The translations under genes and the position numbers were made by a program. Of a DNA stretch of 20,939 nucleotides, positions 14,068 through 20,939 are shown piece after piece. The notes beneath the pieces were generated by a model, which saw only the letters and a program-made list of their open reading frames with translations, searched no databases and was not told the origin of the DNA. The DNA lies in IMG/VR virus record IMGVR_UViG_3300031236_000052, positions 1 through 20,939 of that record; one strand, 5' to 3'. Origin of the DNA: a virus. The number at the start of each line of letters is the position of its first letter. Position 1 is the first letter of the stretch.

Positions 14068-14193
14068 TAATGTCGGGCGAGACATTAAATCGCTGGCTCA
14101 GATTTTAATCTGAGTGAGAGTCATACTCATAATATGACACGTCGAGCGAGACGGTCTTAAATCGCGAGGGGAGTTCAGCTCTCCGGTTCGCGG
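14068..14193 (+). ncRNA. Structured RNA leader with two pseudoknot-like units
   Basis: Within the gene-free stretch 13901-14270 the + strand folds into a chain of hairpins. They are TAATGTC/GACATTA (14068-14074/14081-14087), CTCAGATT/AATCTGAG (14097-14104/14107-14114), GTCATA/TATGAC (14120-14125/14133-14138), CGTC/GACG extended by GAC/GTC (14136-14156), and a long arm CGCGA-GGGGAG/CTCTCC-TCGCG (14163-14192). The first and fourth share loops GGGCGA and GAGCGA and are each followed by TTAAATCGC, whose TCGC can pair with the loop GCGA to form an H-type pseudoknot. It lies upstream of the capsid-region genes, so it may control their expression or be a small RNA. I recognise no known class. Confidence 0.6.
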
Positions 14194-14226
14194 TATATCC
14201 ATAAAATATCGAATATTAACATTGTG

Positions 14227-14249
14227 TTGGCTTTGCCAATTAATTTTTT
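14227..14249 (+). promoter_or_regulatory. Small hairpin with T run before the decoration gene
   Basis: TTGGC (14227-14231) pairs with GCCAA (14235-14239) around a TTT loop and is followed by TTAATTTTTT (14240-14249). It looks like a weak terminator placed inside the leader, about 20 nt before ATG 14271, so an attenuator is conceivable. The remaining part of the spacer, 13961-14067, is A+T-rich with nothing else I can support. Confidence 0.35.
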
Positions 14250-14270
14250 ATTATTTTATGGAGATATTCT

Positions 14271-15527
14271 ATGTCTTATGGCACGAATGCGTCCCAAGGA
14301 TTACAACCCGTCAGACGAATTGATGGGACCTTATGGAATGGCGCAACTAATGATTATCCTATTCCTAGTGGATATGCAACTTCTCTGTTTAATGGAGATC
14401 CGTTAACTTTTGTTGGAAATGGGAATGTTGGACTTGCTTATAGTCCGCCCAACACAAGCGTTAATCCTCCAATCGCGGCTTCGTGGCTTCCAATTATGGG
14501 TGTTTTTCAAGGAGTTAAGTATTATGATGTGAATAATAATTATGTCACAGCGGATATGTGGAAAGCTGGAACTGTAACCGTTAATGGTGGACCAGCTTTT
14601 GTAAGTGTTTGTGATGATCCTTGGGTTTTATTTAATATTCAGGTTTCGAATTATAATGCACTTACTTCTGGTGTTCGTCTTACAGATTTGTTTTTTAACT
14701 ATAATGTTAGCGTGGGCGGAAGCGGAGTTTCTCCTGGTTTAAATCCATCTCCCCCAACAAATCCTCCTGCGGGTGATGCTTTTTCACAGAAATCAGGTTT
14801 TTATTTAGATTATTCTACCTCAACAACTTCTTCAGCTTCTGTATTTAAGGTTATTTCCTTAACTCCACAACCTGGAAATATGTTTGCGGTAGCAGAACCT
14901 GCTATTAATGGAACATTGGTTGGGCCTGGTGCTTATAATAATGTACTGGTACTTGCAAACAATCATCTTCTAAAGAATGCAAGTCCAGGACAAGGTAATT
15001 TTAGTGGTCCTTTAACTGGTTCATTTACCGTAGCTGGAGTGGGGTCTCCGCCATTAACACCGGCGGTTCCTTTTCCTGTAAACAATACTGCGTTTCCCGT
15101 TGCTGGGCCCACCTCTGGTTTTATTCCTGTTCAGCTTGTTCTTCCTGAAGCTCCTAGTGTTGGATCTGGCATTGTTTTGGATCCTGTAATTGCGGGACTA
15201 ATAGATATTCCTTATTCAGGATCTTATTTAGTTAATGCAACTGCACAGATTGAAAATACGACTGGAGGACCTACCCAATTCTTTATGTATGCTGTTGTTT
15301 ATAATCCAACTACAAATGCATACGTTGGTTCTACTTTAATGGATTTCTCCATTACTGGAGGAACAGGAGACAACATGCAGGGAGCTGTAGTAGTTCCTCT
15401 TCTATCAGCGGCCAAAATAGGAATTGTGATTTGTACTAATAATGGTGGAACTGGGCAATTTCAAGAATTCAATTCAGTGACTGGTTCTTATGTGACTTTT
15501 GTTCAAGTTTCCAGAATCGCTTATTAA
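14271..15527 (+). CDS. Probable capsid decoration protein with C-terminal C1q-like domain (418 aa)
   Basis: Residues 1-238 follow a pattern known from structural proteins encoded just before podovirus major capsid genes: LQPVRRIDGTLWNGATNDYP, a GYATSLFNGDPL segment, then FQGVKYYDVNNN and later NMFAVAEPAI. A Gly/Pro-rich linker follows. Residues about 285-418 form a separate beta domain with IDIPYSGSYLVNATAQIENT, a central QFFMYAVVYN strand and a final SVTGSYVTFVQVSRI strand, resembling the C1q/TNF-like jelly roll often used for receptor contact. GGAG at 14260-14263 is the ribosome binding site. The likely location is the capsid surface, next to the capsid protein encoded 13 bp downstream. The domain names are by pattern. 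Confidence 0.72.
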   Translation: MSYGTNASQGLQPVRRIDGTLWNGATNDYPIPSGYATSLFNGDPLTFVGNGNVGLAYSPPNTSVNPPIAASWLPIMGVFQGVKYYDVNNNYVTADMWKAGTVTVNGGPAFVSVCDDPWVLFNIQVSNYNALTSGVRLTDLFFNYNVSVGGSGVSPGLNPSPPTNPPAGDAFSQKSGFYLDYSTSTTSSASVFKVISLTPQPGNMFAVAEPAINGTLVGPGAYNNVLVLANNHLLKNASPGQGNFSGPLTGSFTVAGVGSPPLTPAVPFPVNNTAFPVAGPTSGFIPVQLVLPEAPSVGSGIVLDPVIAGLIDIPYSGSYLVNATAQIENTTGGPTQFFMYAVVYNPTTNAYVGSTLMDFSITGGTGDNMQGAVVVPLLSAAKIGIVICTNNGGTGQFQEFNSVTGSYVTFVQVSRIAY

Positions 15528-15540
15528 GGAGTAATAAATA

Positions 15541-16440
15541 ATGGCAATTAATACTGGCGAAATAGCGAATCTATTAAGACCTGGACTCGCTGCCGTTTTT
15601 GGGGACTATCCAATGTACCCCGCACAATGGTCTGAATTTTATGAAGTATACGAATCCGATAAGGCTGTTGAAATCGAAGTCGAAATGAAGATGTTGGGGC
15701 TTGCTCAAATTCGAGCTGAAGGCGCTGCAACTGCTATGGACGATATGGGTCAAAGAATTATCACAAACTATGTGCATAAGTACTTGGCTCTTGGTTTCAT
15801 TATCACAAGACAGGCTTTGTTGGATAACCTTTATAAAACAAGGTTTCCACTTCAAGCAAAGGCACTTCGAAATTCTATGGCTCAAACCAAAGAAGTTCTT
15901 GGAGCTGCTGTTTTGAATAATGGATTCAATGGGGCATTCCCGATTGGTGACGGGCAGCCCGTTTTCAGCACTTTGCACCCAATTGATACTGGAGTTTTGA
16001 GCAATACATCTGTAGCTGCTCAATTGAGTGAAACCTCACTCGAGACTGCGATTACACAGACTCAACAATTCCGAAATCAAGCTGGATTGATCGTTATGAC
16101 GAAACCTCAGAAATTGATTGTGCCTCCACAACTTCAATTTACTGCTTGTCGTTTGCTTGAATCTTCTTTCAGAACTCAAACAGCTGATAACGATATAAGC
16201 GCGATCTACAATCTGTCTGCAGTCCCTCAAGGGTATAGAACCAATCAATTTTTGACGAGTCCGACCGCATGGTTCTTGTTCACTGATGCACCTGACGGTT
16301 TCAAGCATTATGTTCGTGAAAAAATCGAAACTGATGTCTATACCGATTTTGCAACAGACAACCTTATGGCGAAAGCAGTTGAGCGGTATTCCTTCGGTGT
16401 CTCTAACCCAAGAGCCGCTTACGGAAACATGGGAGCTTAA
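15541..16440 (+). CDS. Major capsid protein
   Basis: The product is the 299-aa shell protein, of HK97-like fold by family. Features seen: an N-terminal arm (GEIANLLRPGLAAVFGDYPM), a long helix region with MDDMGQRIITNYVHKYLALG, then RQALLDNLYKTRF, the segment GQPVFSTLHPIDTG, a central TKPQKLIVPPQLQFTACRLL block and DAPDGFKHYVREKIETDVY with the C-terminal ERYSFGVSNPRAAYGN. This series is typical of Mu-type or podovirus major head subunits. The AAGGAG-type ribosome binding site just upstream is strong, fitting high expression. No protease gene is seen nearby, and the protein does not need an obvious delta domain. Confidence 0.9.
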   Translation: MAINTGEIANLLRPGLAAVFGDYPMYPAQWSEFYEVYESDKAVEIEVEMKMLGLAQIRAEGAATAMDDMGQRIITNYVHKYLALGFIITRQALLDNLYKTRFPLQAKALRNSMAQTKEVLGAAVLNNGFNGAFPIGDGQPVFSTLHPIDTGVLSNTSVAAQLSETSLETAITQTQQFRNQAGLIVMTKPQKLIVPPQLQFTACRLLESSFRTQTADNDISAIYNLSAVPQGYRTNQFLTSPTAWFLFTDAPDGFKHYVREKIETDVYTDFATDNLMAKAVERYSFGVSNPRAAYGNMGA

Positions 16441-16443
16441 TAT

Positions 16444-17133
16444 ATGAGACCCGTTATATATAATTGGCCTGCAGAAAATCCTCAAGCTTTGATGGTAAAT
16501 CAAACTGTAACTGCACCTGGAAACATTCCTTTAAATGGACCTTATGGGCTTCAGCCATTTCCAGGATTTTCTAGGACAGTTACGGTTTCATCGAGCACAG
16601 GAGCTTTTCCAGGATTCCAATTTACTATAACGGGCTTATATCAAACGCAACCATTAACTGTTGTCTTTCCAAGTACTGCTTTAGTTGGAGGTTCATTCGA
16701 AACTACAGCTTATTTTGATGTAGTTACCTCTATTTCTATTGTTTCAACAGGGGGAACTTTTCCTCTTCCTCCGACTTTTAGTGCTGGGTGGGGAGTAACG
16801 GGACATACTCACTACTTTGTATGGAATACATATACTAATCATCCCTCTTCCTCAACTGCAGTTCAAGTTGTTGTTAATGGAGGAGGAACAATAGCATATG
16901 GTTGTTTTGGATCTTTATTTGATCCATCCTTGGTTTATCCGCCTACTTATCTTGATGGTGAGCCACCTACATTGCCCAATAGTTATCTTGTGAATGCGGT
17001 TTCAACAATGGCGTCTGGGACAACTATATCGGCATTTGGATATGCCAGCCTTTTGAATTATATAGCTATTTTTGTTGAGGCAGGCCAACCCGGAACGAAC
17101 TTTACAGCAATATTTTGTCAGCAAGGAATTTAA
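16444..17133 (+). CDS. Beta-rich conserved virion protein (229 aa)
   Basis: ATG 16444 follows a GGGAG that lies in the end of the capsid gene. The N-terminus (RPVIYNWPAENPQALMVNQT, then GNIPLNGPYG) matches a family of small beta proteins found next to phage capsid genes, of unknown role. The rest alternates Val, Thr, Ser, Gly and aromatic strands (FPGFQFTITGLYQTQPLTVV, GWGVTGHTHYFVWN). No signal peptide or membrane segment. Probably a capsid-associated or decoration protein, by position and composition. Confidence 0.68.
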   Translation: MRPVIYNWPAENPQALMVNQTVTAPGNIPLNGPYGLQPFPGFSRTVTVSSSTGAFPGFQFTITGLYQTQPLTVVFPSTALVGGSFETTAYFDVVTSISIVSTGGTFPLPPTFSAGWGVTGHTHYFVWNTYTNHPSSSTAVQVVVNGGGTIAYGCFGSLFDPSLVYPPTYLDGEPPTLPNSYLVNAVSTMASGTTISAFGYASLLNYIAIFVEAGQPGTNFTAIFCQQGI

Positions 17134-17135
17134 TA

Positions 17136-17327
17136 ATGAGTAGAGCAAAGAAAATGTGGATTCAAGGTGCGATTAAAAGCCCAGGAGCGCTTCACAAGCA
17201 ATTGCATGTGCCAGCTGGCCAAAAAATCCCTGAGGGAAAGCTAGAGAAGGCAGAGAATTCTAAAAATCCTCTTTTGAGAAAGAGAGCAAATCTCGCTGAA
17301 ACTTTAAAGGGGTTCCACAAGGGGTAG
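17136..17327 (+). CDS. Small basic conserved phage protein (63 aa)
   Basis: ATG 17136 follows AAGGAA (17124-17129). The product is strongly basic and carries the pattern MWIQGAIKSPGALHKQLHVP, then KIPEGKLEKAENS and KRANLAETLKGF, which I recognise as a small protein widespread near phage structural genes, including some distantly related phages. Its function is unknown; the charge would suit contact with DNA or the capsid interior. A TTG at 17115 could lengthen it by seven residues, but ATG 17136 has the better spacing. Confidence 0.72.
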   Translation: MSRAKKMWIQGAIKSPGALHKQLHVPAGQKIPEGKLEKAENSKNPLLRKRANLAETLKGFHKG

Positions 17328-17365
17328 TCACTTATTGACTTATTTGTTTGGGAAATTATTAAATA

Positions 17366-18532
17366 ATGCCAACTGCTTCGAATTCTTATAATTTTGAAAA
17401 TACAATTGTTCAGCAATTCATTGATGATGCATTTGAAAGAATTGGCATTCTTCCTGATTTAATTACGGCCGAACAGATTCAATCAGCTCAAAGAAGCGCG
17501 AATCTTCTTTTGTCTGAATGGATCAATAAGGGATTAAACCTATGGAGCACTAATATTGAGATGATCAATATGGTGCAAAATAAGGCTGTTTACGAGCTTC
17601 CTATCCCAACTAGTAAGGTTTTAGATGTTTGCAGAAGAACTAGCACGCGTCAATTGAATGGGACGGCTTCTTCCTATATTCCAGGTTCAACAACTCCTAA
17701 TGGAATCGCTAAAAATGCATTTGATGGGGATCCTACAACTTCTTGTATGCAAACGTTGCCTAATGGAGCTATTCAATATGATTATGGTCAAAATCCAACA
17801 ACTCCTCCGACGCCTATTCAGATATGTTTGTCTTTAGTTGGTGTACAATCAAATGAAGACGCCAATTACAAGTTAGAGTTTGAAACTTCAAATGATGGAA
17901 CAAATTGGAATTCTGCCCAAGCTCTTTCCGTACCTTATTCTTATCCTCCTAATAATTCTCCTGCTTTCCCTAAGGGGCAAATAATTTGGTTTAAGTTGTT
18001 TAATACAACGGGATATAGATATTTTAGGATTGTTGAGACTGATGGATCAACATTAGATATACAAGAACTTTATTTTAATAATAATCTTCAAGATATTATC
18101 TTAGGTGAAATATCAAGATCTGAATATTTAGCTTATCCTCAAAAAGATCAAACAGGGATTCCAACTACTTATTGGTTTGATCGTCAAATCAATCCTTTGA
18201 TTCATTTGTGGCCTGTTCCTTATCAATATTATAATGCGGTTGCTTCTCCTTTGAATGCAACTCCTCAAAATTTGACTCTTCTTTTTACAAGAGTTCGAAT
18301 GTTGGAAGATATTGGTTCCTTCTTGAATCTAGCTGAGGTTCCTCAAAGATTTTATGAACCTTTGGTGGCGGGAATCGCGTTCAAGATTGCCGTTAAATAT
18401 GCGCCAGACAGAATACAAACATTGAAAGCTCTTTATGACGAGGCTTTTGCATTGGCAGCCTCTGAAGACAGTGAACGTGTTCCTCTGCGCATTGATGGAA
18501 GCTACTTAAGAGAATGGGTGGGGATTAACTAA
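17366..18532 (+). CDS. P22 gp4-like head-tail adaptor with inserted discoidin-like domain (388 aa)
   Basis: Residues 1-95 and 239-388 match P22 gp4-type tail accessory proteins, which bind below the portal after packaging and keep DNA inside. The pieces are IVQQFIDDAFERIGILPDLI, SEWINKGLNLWS, KAVYELPIPTSKVLDV, then ISRSEYLAYPQKDQTGIPTT, LIHLWPVP, and RVRMLEDIGSFLNLAEVPQR with VAGIAFKIAVKYAPDR. Between them, residues about 95-238 form an inserted domain: AKNAFDGDPTTSCMQT, ITYDYG-like strand AIQYDYGQN, YKLEFETSNDGTNWN and TTGYRYFRIVETDGSTLDIQ. This is the pattern of F5/8 type C (discoidin) carbohydrate- or surface-binding folds. Its last base is shared with the ATG of the next gene. Confidence 0.85.
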   Translation: MPTASNSYNFENTIVQQFIDDAFERIGILPDLITAEQIQSAQRSANLLLSEWINKGLNLWSTNIEMINMVQNKAVYELPIPTSKVLDVCRRTSTRQLNGTASSYIPGSTTPNGIAKNAFDGDPTTSCMQTLPNGAIQYDYGQNPTTPPTPIQICLSLVGVQSNEDANYKLEFETSNDGTNWNSAQALSVPYSYPPNNSPAFPKGQIIWFKLFNTTGYRYFRIVETDGSTLDIQELYFNNNLQDIILGEISRSEYLAYPQKDQTGIPTTYWFDRQINPLIHLWPVPYQYYNAVASPLNATPQNLTLLFTRVRMLEDIGSFLNLAEVPQRFYEPLVAGIAFKIAVKYAPDRIQTLKALYDEAFALAASEDSERVPLRIDGSYLREWVGIN

Positions 18533-18939
18533 TGTCTTATCGTCCTAAAGGTAAAAATGTTTTCATTAATCCGGAAGATCCGGTCGGTGTTGCTCTTTGT
18601 GACAATTCTGATTTTGTTTATCAACATCAACAGCTCAATAAGCAGCTTGAATGGCGTGGGAATGCTCTTATTTGGACTGGTTTTTTAGCAGCTGGAGATC
18701 ATTTGGATGTTCCTAATGAACAATTGAGACCTCCTCTCTTAAAGCCAGATCCGGTCCCTTTAACTAATCCACGCTTCCCTCAAGAAATAACGACGAATTT
18801 GGTTAATTGGGCGATTGATTATCCCCCTTATTCAAAGGTAACCACGACGTCAAATTTTTATGTAGTTCCACCGCCTGCTCTTCCAGAAAACGTACGACTG
18901 ACGCTTCTGCAAAATGCTCAATGGCAAACTCAACCTTAA
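18532..18939 (+). CDS. Conserved phage structural-region protein (135 aa)
   Basis: The gene overlaps the adaptor stop by one base (TAATG), so the two are translationally coupled. The segment LNKQLEWRGNALIWTGFLAA and DVPNEQLRPPLLKPDPVPLT, with the Pro-rich NPRFPQ, matches a family of small proteins encoded with podovirus adaptors. The N-terminus is basic (SYRPKGKN) and the C-terminus is Pro- and Asn-rich. The role is unknown; a tail or adaptor-associated part is likely by position. Confidence 0.66.
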   Translation: MSYRPKGKNVFINPEDPVGVALCDNSDFVYQHQQLNKQLEWRGNALIWTGFLAAGDHLDVPNEQLRPPLLKPDPVPLTNPRFPQEITTNLVNWAIDYPPYSKVTTTSNFYVVPPPALPENVRLTLLQNAQWQTQP

Positions 18940-18951
18940 AGGAGATAATAA

Positions 18952-20709
18952 ATGGCAATCACCACTCTACCGACTGCTCAGCACCCAACTCATTTAGATA
19001 GGCTTGCCGTAGGTCCTTATGGAACGCCCGATGTTCCTAATACTATTTTGCAGCTGACATCAGATGATTCTGCCTTTCTGTTGCCGAATTTGACTACAGC
19101 GCAAGCAACAGCTGCGTTTTTGAATCTTGTATCTGATCCAACAGGTGCAACTACGCAAAATGCTGCTGCTGGTATGGAAATATTTGTGACAGATGGAACT
19201 GGTGGATCGGGTGGATCCAATTTGTTCAATCATGGGCAGGGAGTCTATTACTGTTCTCAAACATCAGCAGGCCCTCCTCCTGTATTTACATGGACAAAGT
19301 TTGGAACTGGTGGTGTAGGATCTCTTCCAGGGCCTGGCGTCATCGTAACTGATGGTGCTGGAAACCCAAGCGCTATTTCAATGTTGGTTACACCTGGAAC
19401 AAATAATATCGGACTGGGTGTGGGATCTTTATCAGCGGTTACAACAGGAAGTAATAACGTTGGTTTTGGTTTTAATGCATTACATACCATTACAACTCAA
19501 TCGGCTAATATCGCAATCGGTGTTCTTGCTCAGCAAAATGCCACAGGTCAAGGAAACGTTGGAATTGGAGGAGGAACGCTTCTAGCTGTTAGTGGATCAA
19601 GCAATGTTTCCTTAGGAAATAGTTGTTTAACTCAAACCACTCTTGGAAGCTTTAATACAGCAGTTGGATTTCAGGCATTAAATGCTAACATCGGAATGGC
19701 TTTGCCAAGTGCTGTTGGATGGAACAATACAGCTATTGGGTCTAATGCAGGTTTAACGCAAAGTACTAACTCTAATTGTACTTTTGTTGGATCTGGCTCA
19801 GATGCGATTTCACCAAACTTAACAAATGCAACCGCCATTGGTGCTTCTGCTACTGTTTCTACTTCTAATACACTGGTTTTGGGAAGTACAGGAGGAACAG
19901 GAACCAATGTTGTTGTTGGAAACACAACTAATGACTTTGCGAATCTAGCTATATTTTCTATCTTTTCTACAGTTAAGGGTTTCTTGCCCCCTCAGATGAG
20001 TCAGATGAATCGTACAACTATTAGCGCAATTCCAGGTAATGTGCCTGATGGTTTGCTTGTTTATGATATAACCAATCATGCTCCTTATTATTGGAACGCA
20101 AATACGCTTGCTTGGGTTCCATGGGGAACTGGTGGAGGCTCTGGAACCGTGACGTCGGTTGGGACAGGAACCGGCTTGACAGGTGGTCCTATTACCACTA
20201 GTGGAACCATCTCTCTAGCTAATACAGCTGTTACTCCTGGCACCTATACTCTTGCCACTGTCACTGTAAACGCTCAGGGACAGATTACCTCGGCAAGTAA
20301 TGGATCTGCTGGTTCTGGAACAGTAACCAGTGTTGGAAGTGGAACAGGATTGTCAGGAGGACCTATTACCTCTAGCGGAACGCTTTCAATTGCTAATACA
20401 ACTGTAACGGCTGGAAGTTATACGAATGCCAATATCACGGTAAATGCTCAAGGTCAGCTTACAGCGGCAAGCAATGGAAGTGGTGGAACAACTCCGACAA
20501 CTGGTTCAGGAACCCTAACTGCTGGAACATTAACTGTTTCAGCAACTCAAGTAACTGCAAGTTCTAAGATATTTACGACAAACACAACATTCGGAACAGG
20601 CGTTGTTGGCATTTTGAGTATTTCATCTCAAACTCCAGGAACAGGATTCGTTGTTACTTCGTCTTCTTCTACTGATAATAGTTCTTTTGCATGGGTAATA
20701 ATTGGTTAA
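18952..20709 (+). CDS. Tail fibre-like protein with YadA-type and 58-residue repeats (585 aa)
   Basis: An AAAGGAG site precedes ATG 18952. Residues 1-130 form an N-terminal module ending in a small beta unit (GVYYCSQTSAG and PVFTWTKFG). Residues about 145-325 are repeats of the YadA-head type (NNIGLGVGSL, NNVGFGFNAL, ANIAIGVLA, NTAVGFQAL, NTAIGSNAG), as in trimeric adhesins. Then comes FLPPQMSQMNRTTI with LLVYDITNHAPYYWNANTL, common in phage fibres. Two 58-residue copies of GTVTSVGTGTGLTGGPITTS and what follows come next, and a C-terminal domain with TASSKIFTTNTTFG and SFAWVIIG. Such proteins form trimeric receptor-binding fibres. No signal peptide, as expected for virion proteins. Confidence 0.85.
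   Translation: MAITTLPTAQHPTHLDRLAVGPYGTPDVPNTILQLTSDDSAFLLPNLTTAQATAAFLNLVSDPTGATTQNAAAGMEIFVTDGTGGSGGSNLFNHGQGVYYCSQTSAGPPPVFTWTKFGTGGVGSLPGPGVIVTDGAGNPSAISMLVTPGTNNIGLGVGSLSAVTTGSNNVGFGFNALHTITTQSANIAIGVLAQQNATGQGNVGIGGGTLLAVSGSSNVSLGNSCLTQTTLGSFNTAVGFQALNANIGMALPSAVGWNNTAIGSNAGLTQSTNSNCTFVGSGSDAISPNLTNATAIGASATVSTSNTLVLGSTGGTGTNVVVGNTTNDFANLAIFSIFSTVKGFLPPQMSQMNRTTISAIPGNVPDGLLVYDITNHAPYYWNANTLAWVPWGTGGGSGTVTSVGTGTGLTGGPITTSGTISLANTAVTPGTYTLATVTVNAQGQITSASNGSAGSGTVTSVGSGTGLSGGPITSSGTLSIANTTVTAGSYTNANITVNAQGQLTAASNGSGGTTPTTGSGTLTAGTLTVSATQVTASSKIFTTNTTFGTGVVGILSISSQTPGTGFVVTSSSSTDNSSFAWVIIG
20143..20490 (+). repeat. Two 174-bp tandem repeats in the fibre gene
   Basis: The copies at 20143-20316 and 20317-20490 each encode 58 residues starting GTVTSVG. 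They are similar but not identical in DNA, so they are not recent. A third, incomplete copy begins at 20860 in the next gene. Confidence 0.85.
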
Positions 20710-20721
20710 AGGAAATAAATA

Positions 20722-20939
20722 ATGTCTGCATATTTAGTCACACAGTTAACTGCCACTCAAATCGCAGCGCTGACTCCAACAAATGGAATGGTTATTTATA
20801 ATACCACGACGAATCAATTCCAGTTCTATCAGAATGGAAGCTTTTTAATAGTTACGGGTGGAATTGTAACCTCAGTTGCAAGCGGAACTGGTTTGACGGG
20901 AGGACCTATTACTTCCAGTGGAACGCTTTCGATAGCCAA
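20722..20939 (+). CDS. Second tail fibre-like protein, cut by the window edge
   Basis: ATG 20722 follows AAAGGAAA. The 72 codons present encode a start module (LTATQIAALTPTNGMVIYNT and FQFYQNGSFLIV), similar to the middle of the preceding fibre, and then GGIVTSVASGTGLTGGPITS, a copy of its 58-residue repeat. The rest lies outside the window. It appears to be a paralogue or partner of the upstream fibre. Confidence 0.8.
   Translation, partial: MSAYLVTQLTATQIAALTPTNGMVIYNTTTNQFQFYQNGSFLIVTGGIVTSVASGTGLTGGPITSSGTLSIA

Noticed and set aside
14068-14193. Known self-cleaving ribozyme such as hammerhead or twister
   Set aside because: The conserved core sequences, for example CTGATGA with GAAA for hammerhead, are not present.
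19017-19925. Several - strand open frames in the fibre gene
   Set aside because: They mirror the Gly/Thr/Val-rich coding strand and look like shadows of it.

Overview
The window looks like the head and tail structural region of a tailed double-stranded DNA bacteriophage, or a prophage or metagenomic phage contig. By eye the DNA is A+T-rich. Genes are tightly packed, mostly on the + strand, and often have AAGGAG-type ribosome binding sites and GTG or TTG starts. The gene order (large terminase, portal, scaffold, major capsid protein, P22 gp4-like adaptor, fibres) points to a short-tailed, P22-type podovirus layout. No integrase, lysis or replication gene is visible apart from a RuvC resolvase. 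The host cannot be named from the sequence; a tRNA with an encoded CCA end and Shine-Dalgarno sites indicate a bacterial host.

Layout. 1-1044: several very small genes of unknown function, then a tRNA-Gln(UUG), a degenerate tRNA-like element with an enlarged centre, and a 24-bp tandem duplication of its 3' end. 1047-1958: two unrecognised genes. 2037-4681: the large terminase subunit followed by two acidic or coiled-coil proteins, the second with a winged-helix-like C-terminus. 4682-5064: a gene-poor stretch rich in hairpins, including two likely terminators and a perfect 14-bp inverted repeat. 5065-5896 (- strand): RuvC-type resolvase and an overlapping small helix-hairpin-helix-like protein. 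6043-12442: portal with a Gln-rich tail, a His/Gly/Arg-rich protein, a GroES-like co-chaperonin with an extra N-terminal domain, a scaffold-like protein and small conserved phage proteins. 12444-13556: a beta-rich virion or fibre protein. 13553-13900 (- strand): a KGG-repeat stress-type protein whose last repeat is frameshifted at a poly-A run. 13901-14270: a gene-free region with a highly structured RNA leader. 14271-17327: decoration-like protein, major capsid protein and two small conserved proteins. 17366-18939: gp4-like head-tail adaptor carrying an inserted discoidin-like domain, and a small structural protein. 18952-20939: one complete and one partial tail-fibre gene sharing a 58-residue repeat.

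How the parts fit: the terminase packages DNA through the portal into a capsid built on the scaffold; RuvC probably resolves branched DNA before or during packaging; the GroES-like protein may help fold capsid or other virion proteins with host GroEL; the gp4-like adaptor closes the portal; and the many beta-rich, repeat-bearing proteins probably decorate the capsid or bind the host surface.

The most unusual items are: (1) a duplicated H-type pseudoknot motif, GTCGRGCGAGAC followed by TTAAATCGC, in the leader of the capsid genes; (2) the discoidin-like insertion in the gp4-like adaptor; (3) the GroES fusion, whose N-terminal module resembles the protein encoded beside RuvC; (4) the frameshifted KGG gene on the opposite strand; (5) mutually exclusive hairpins between the terminase and RuvC blocks; and (6) the enlarged tRNA-like element with a duplicated 3' end.
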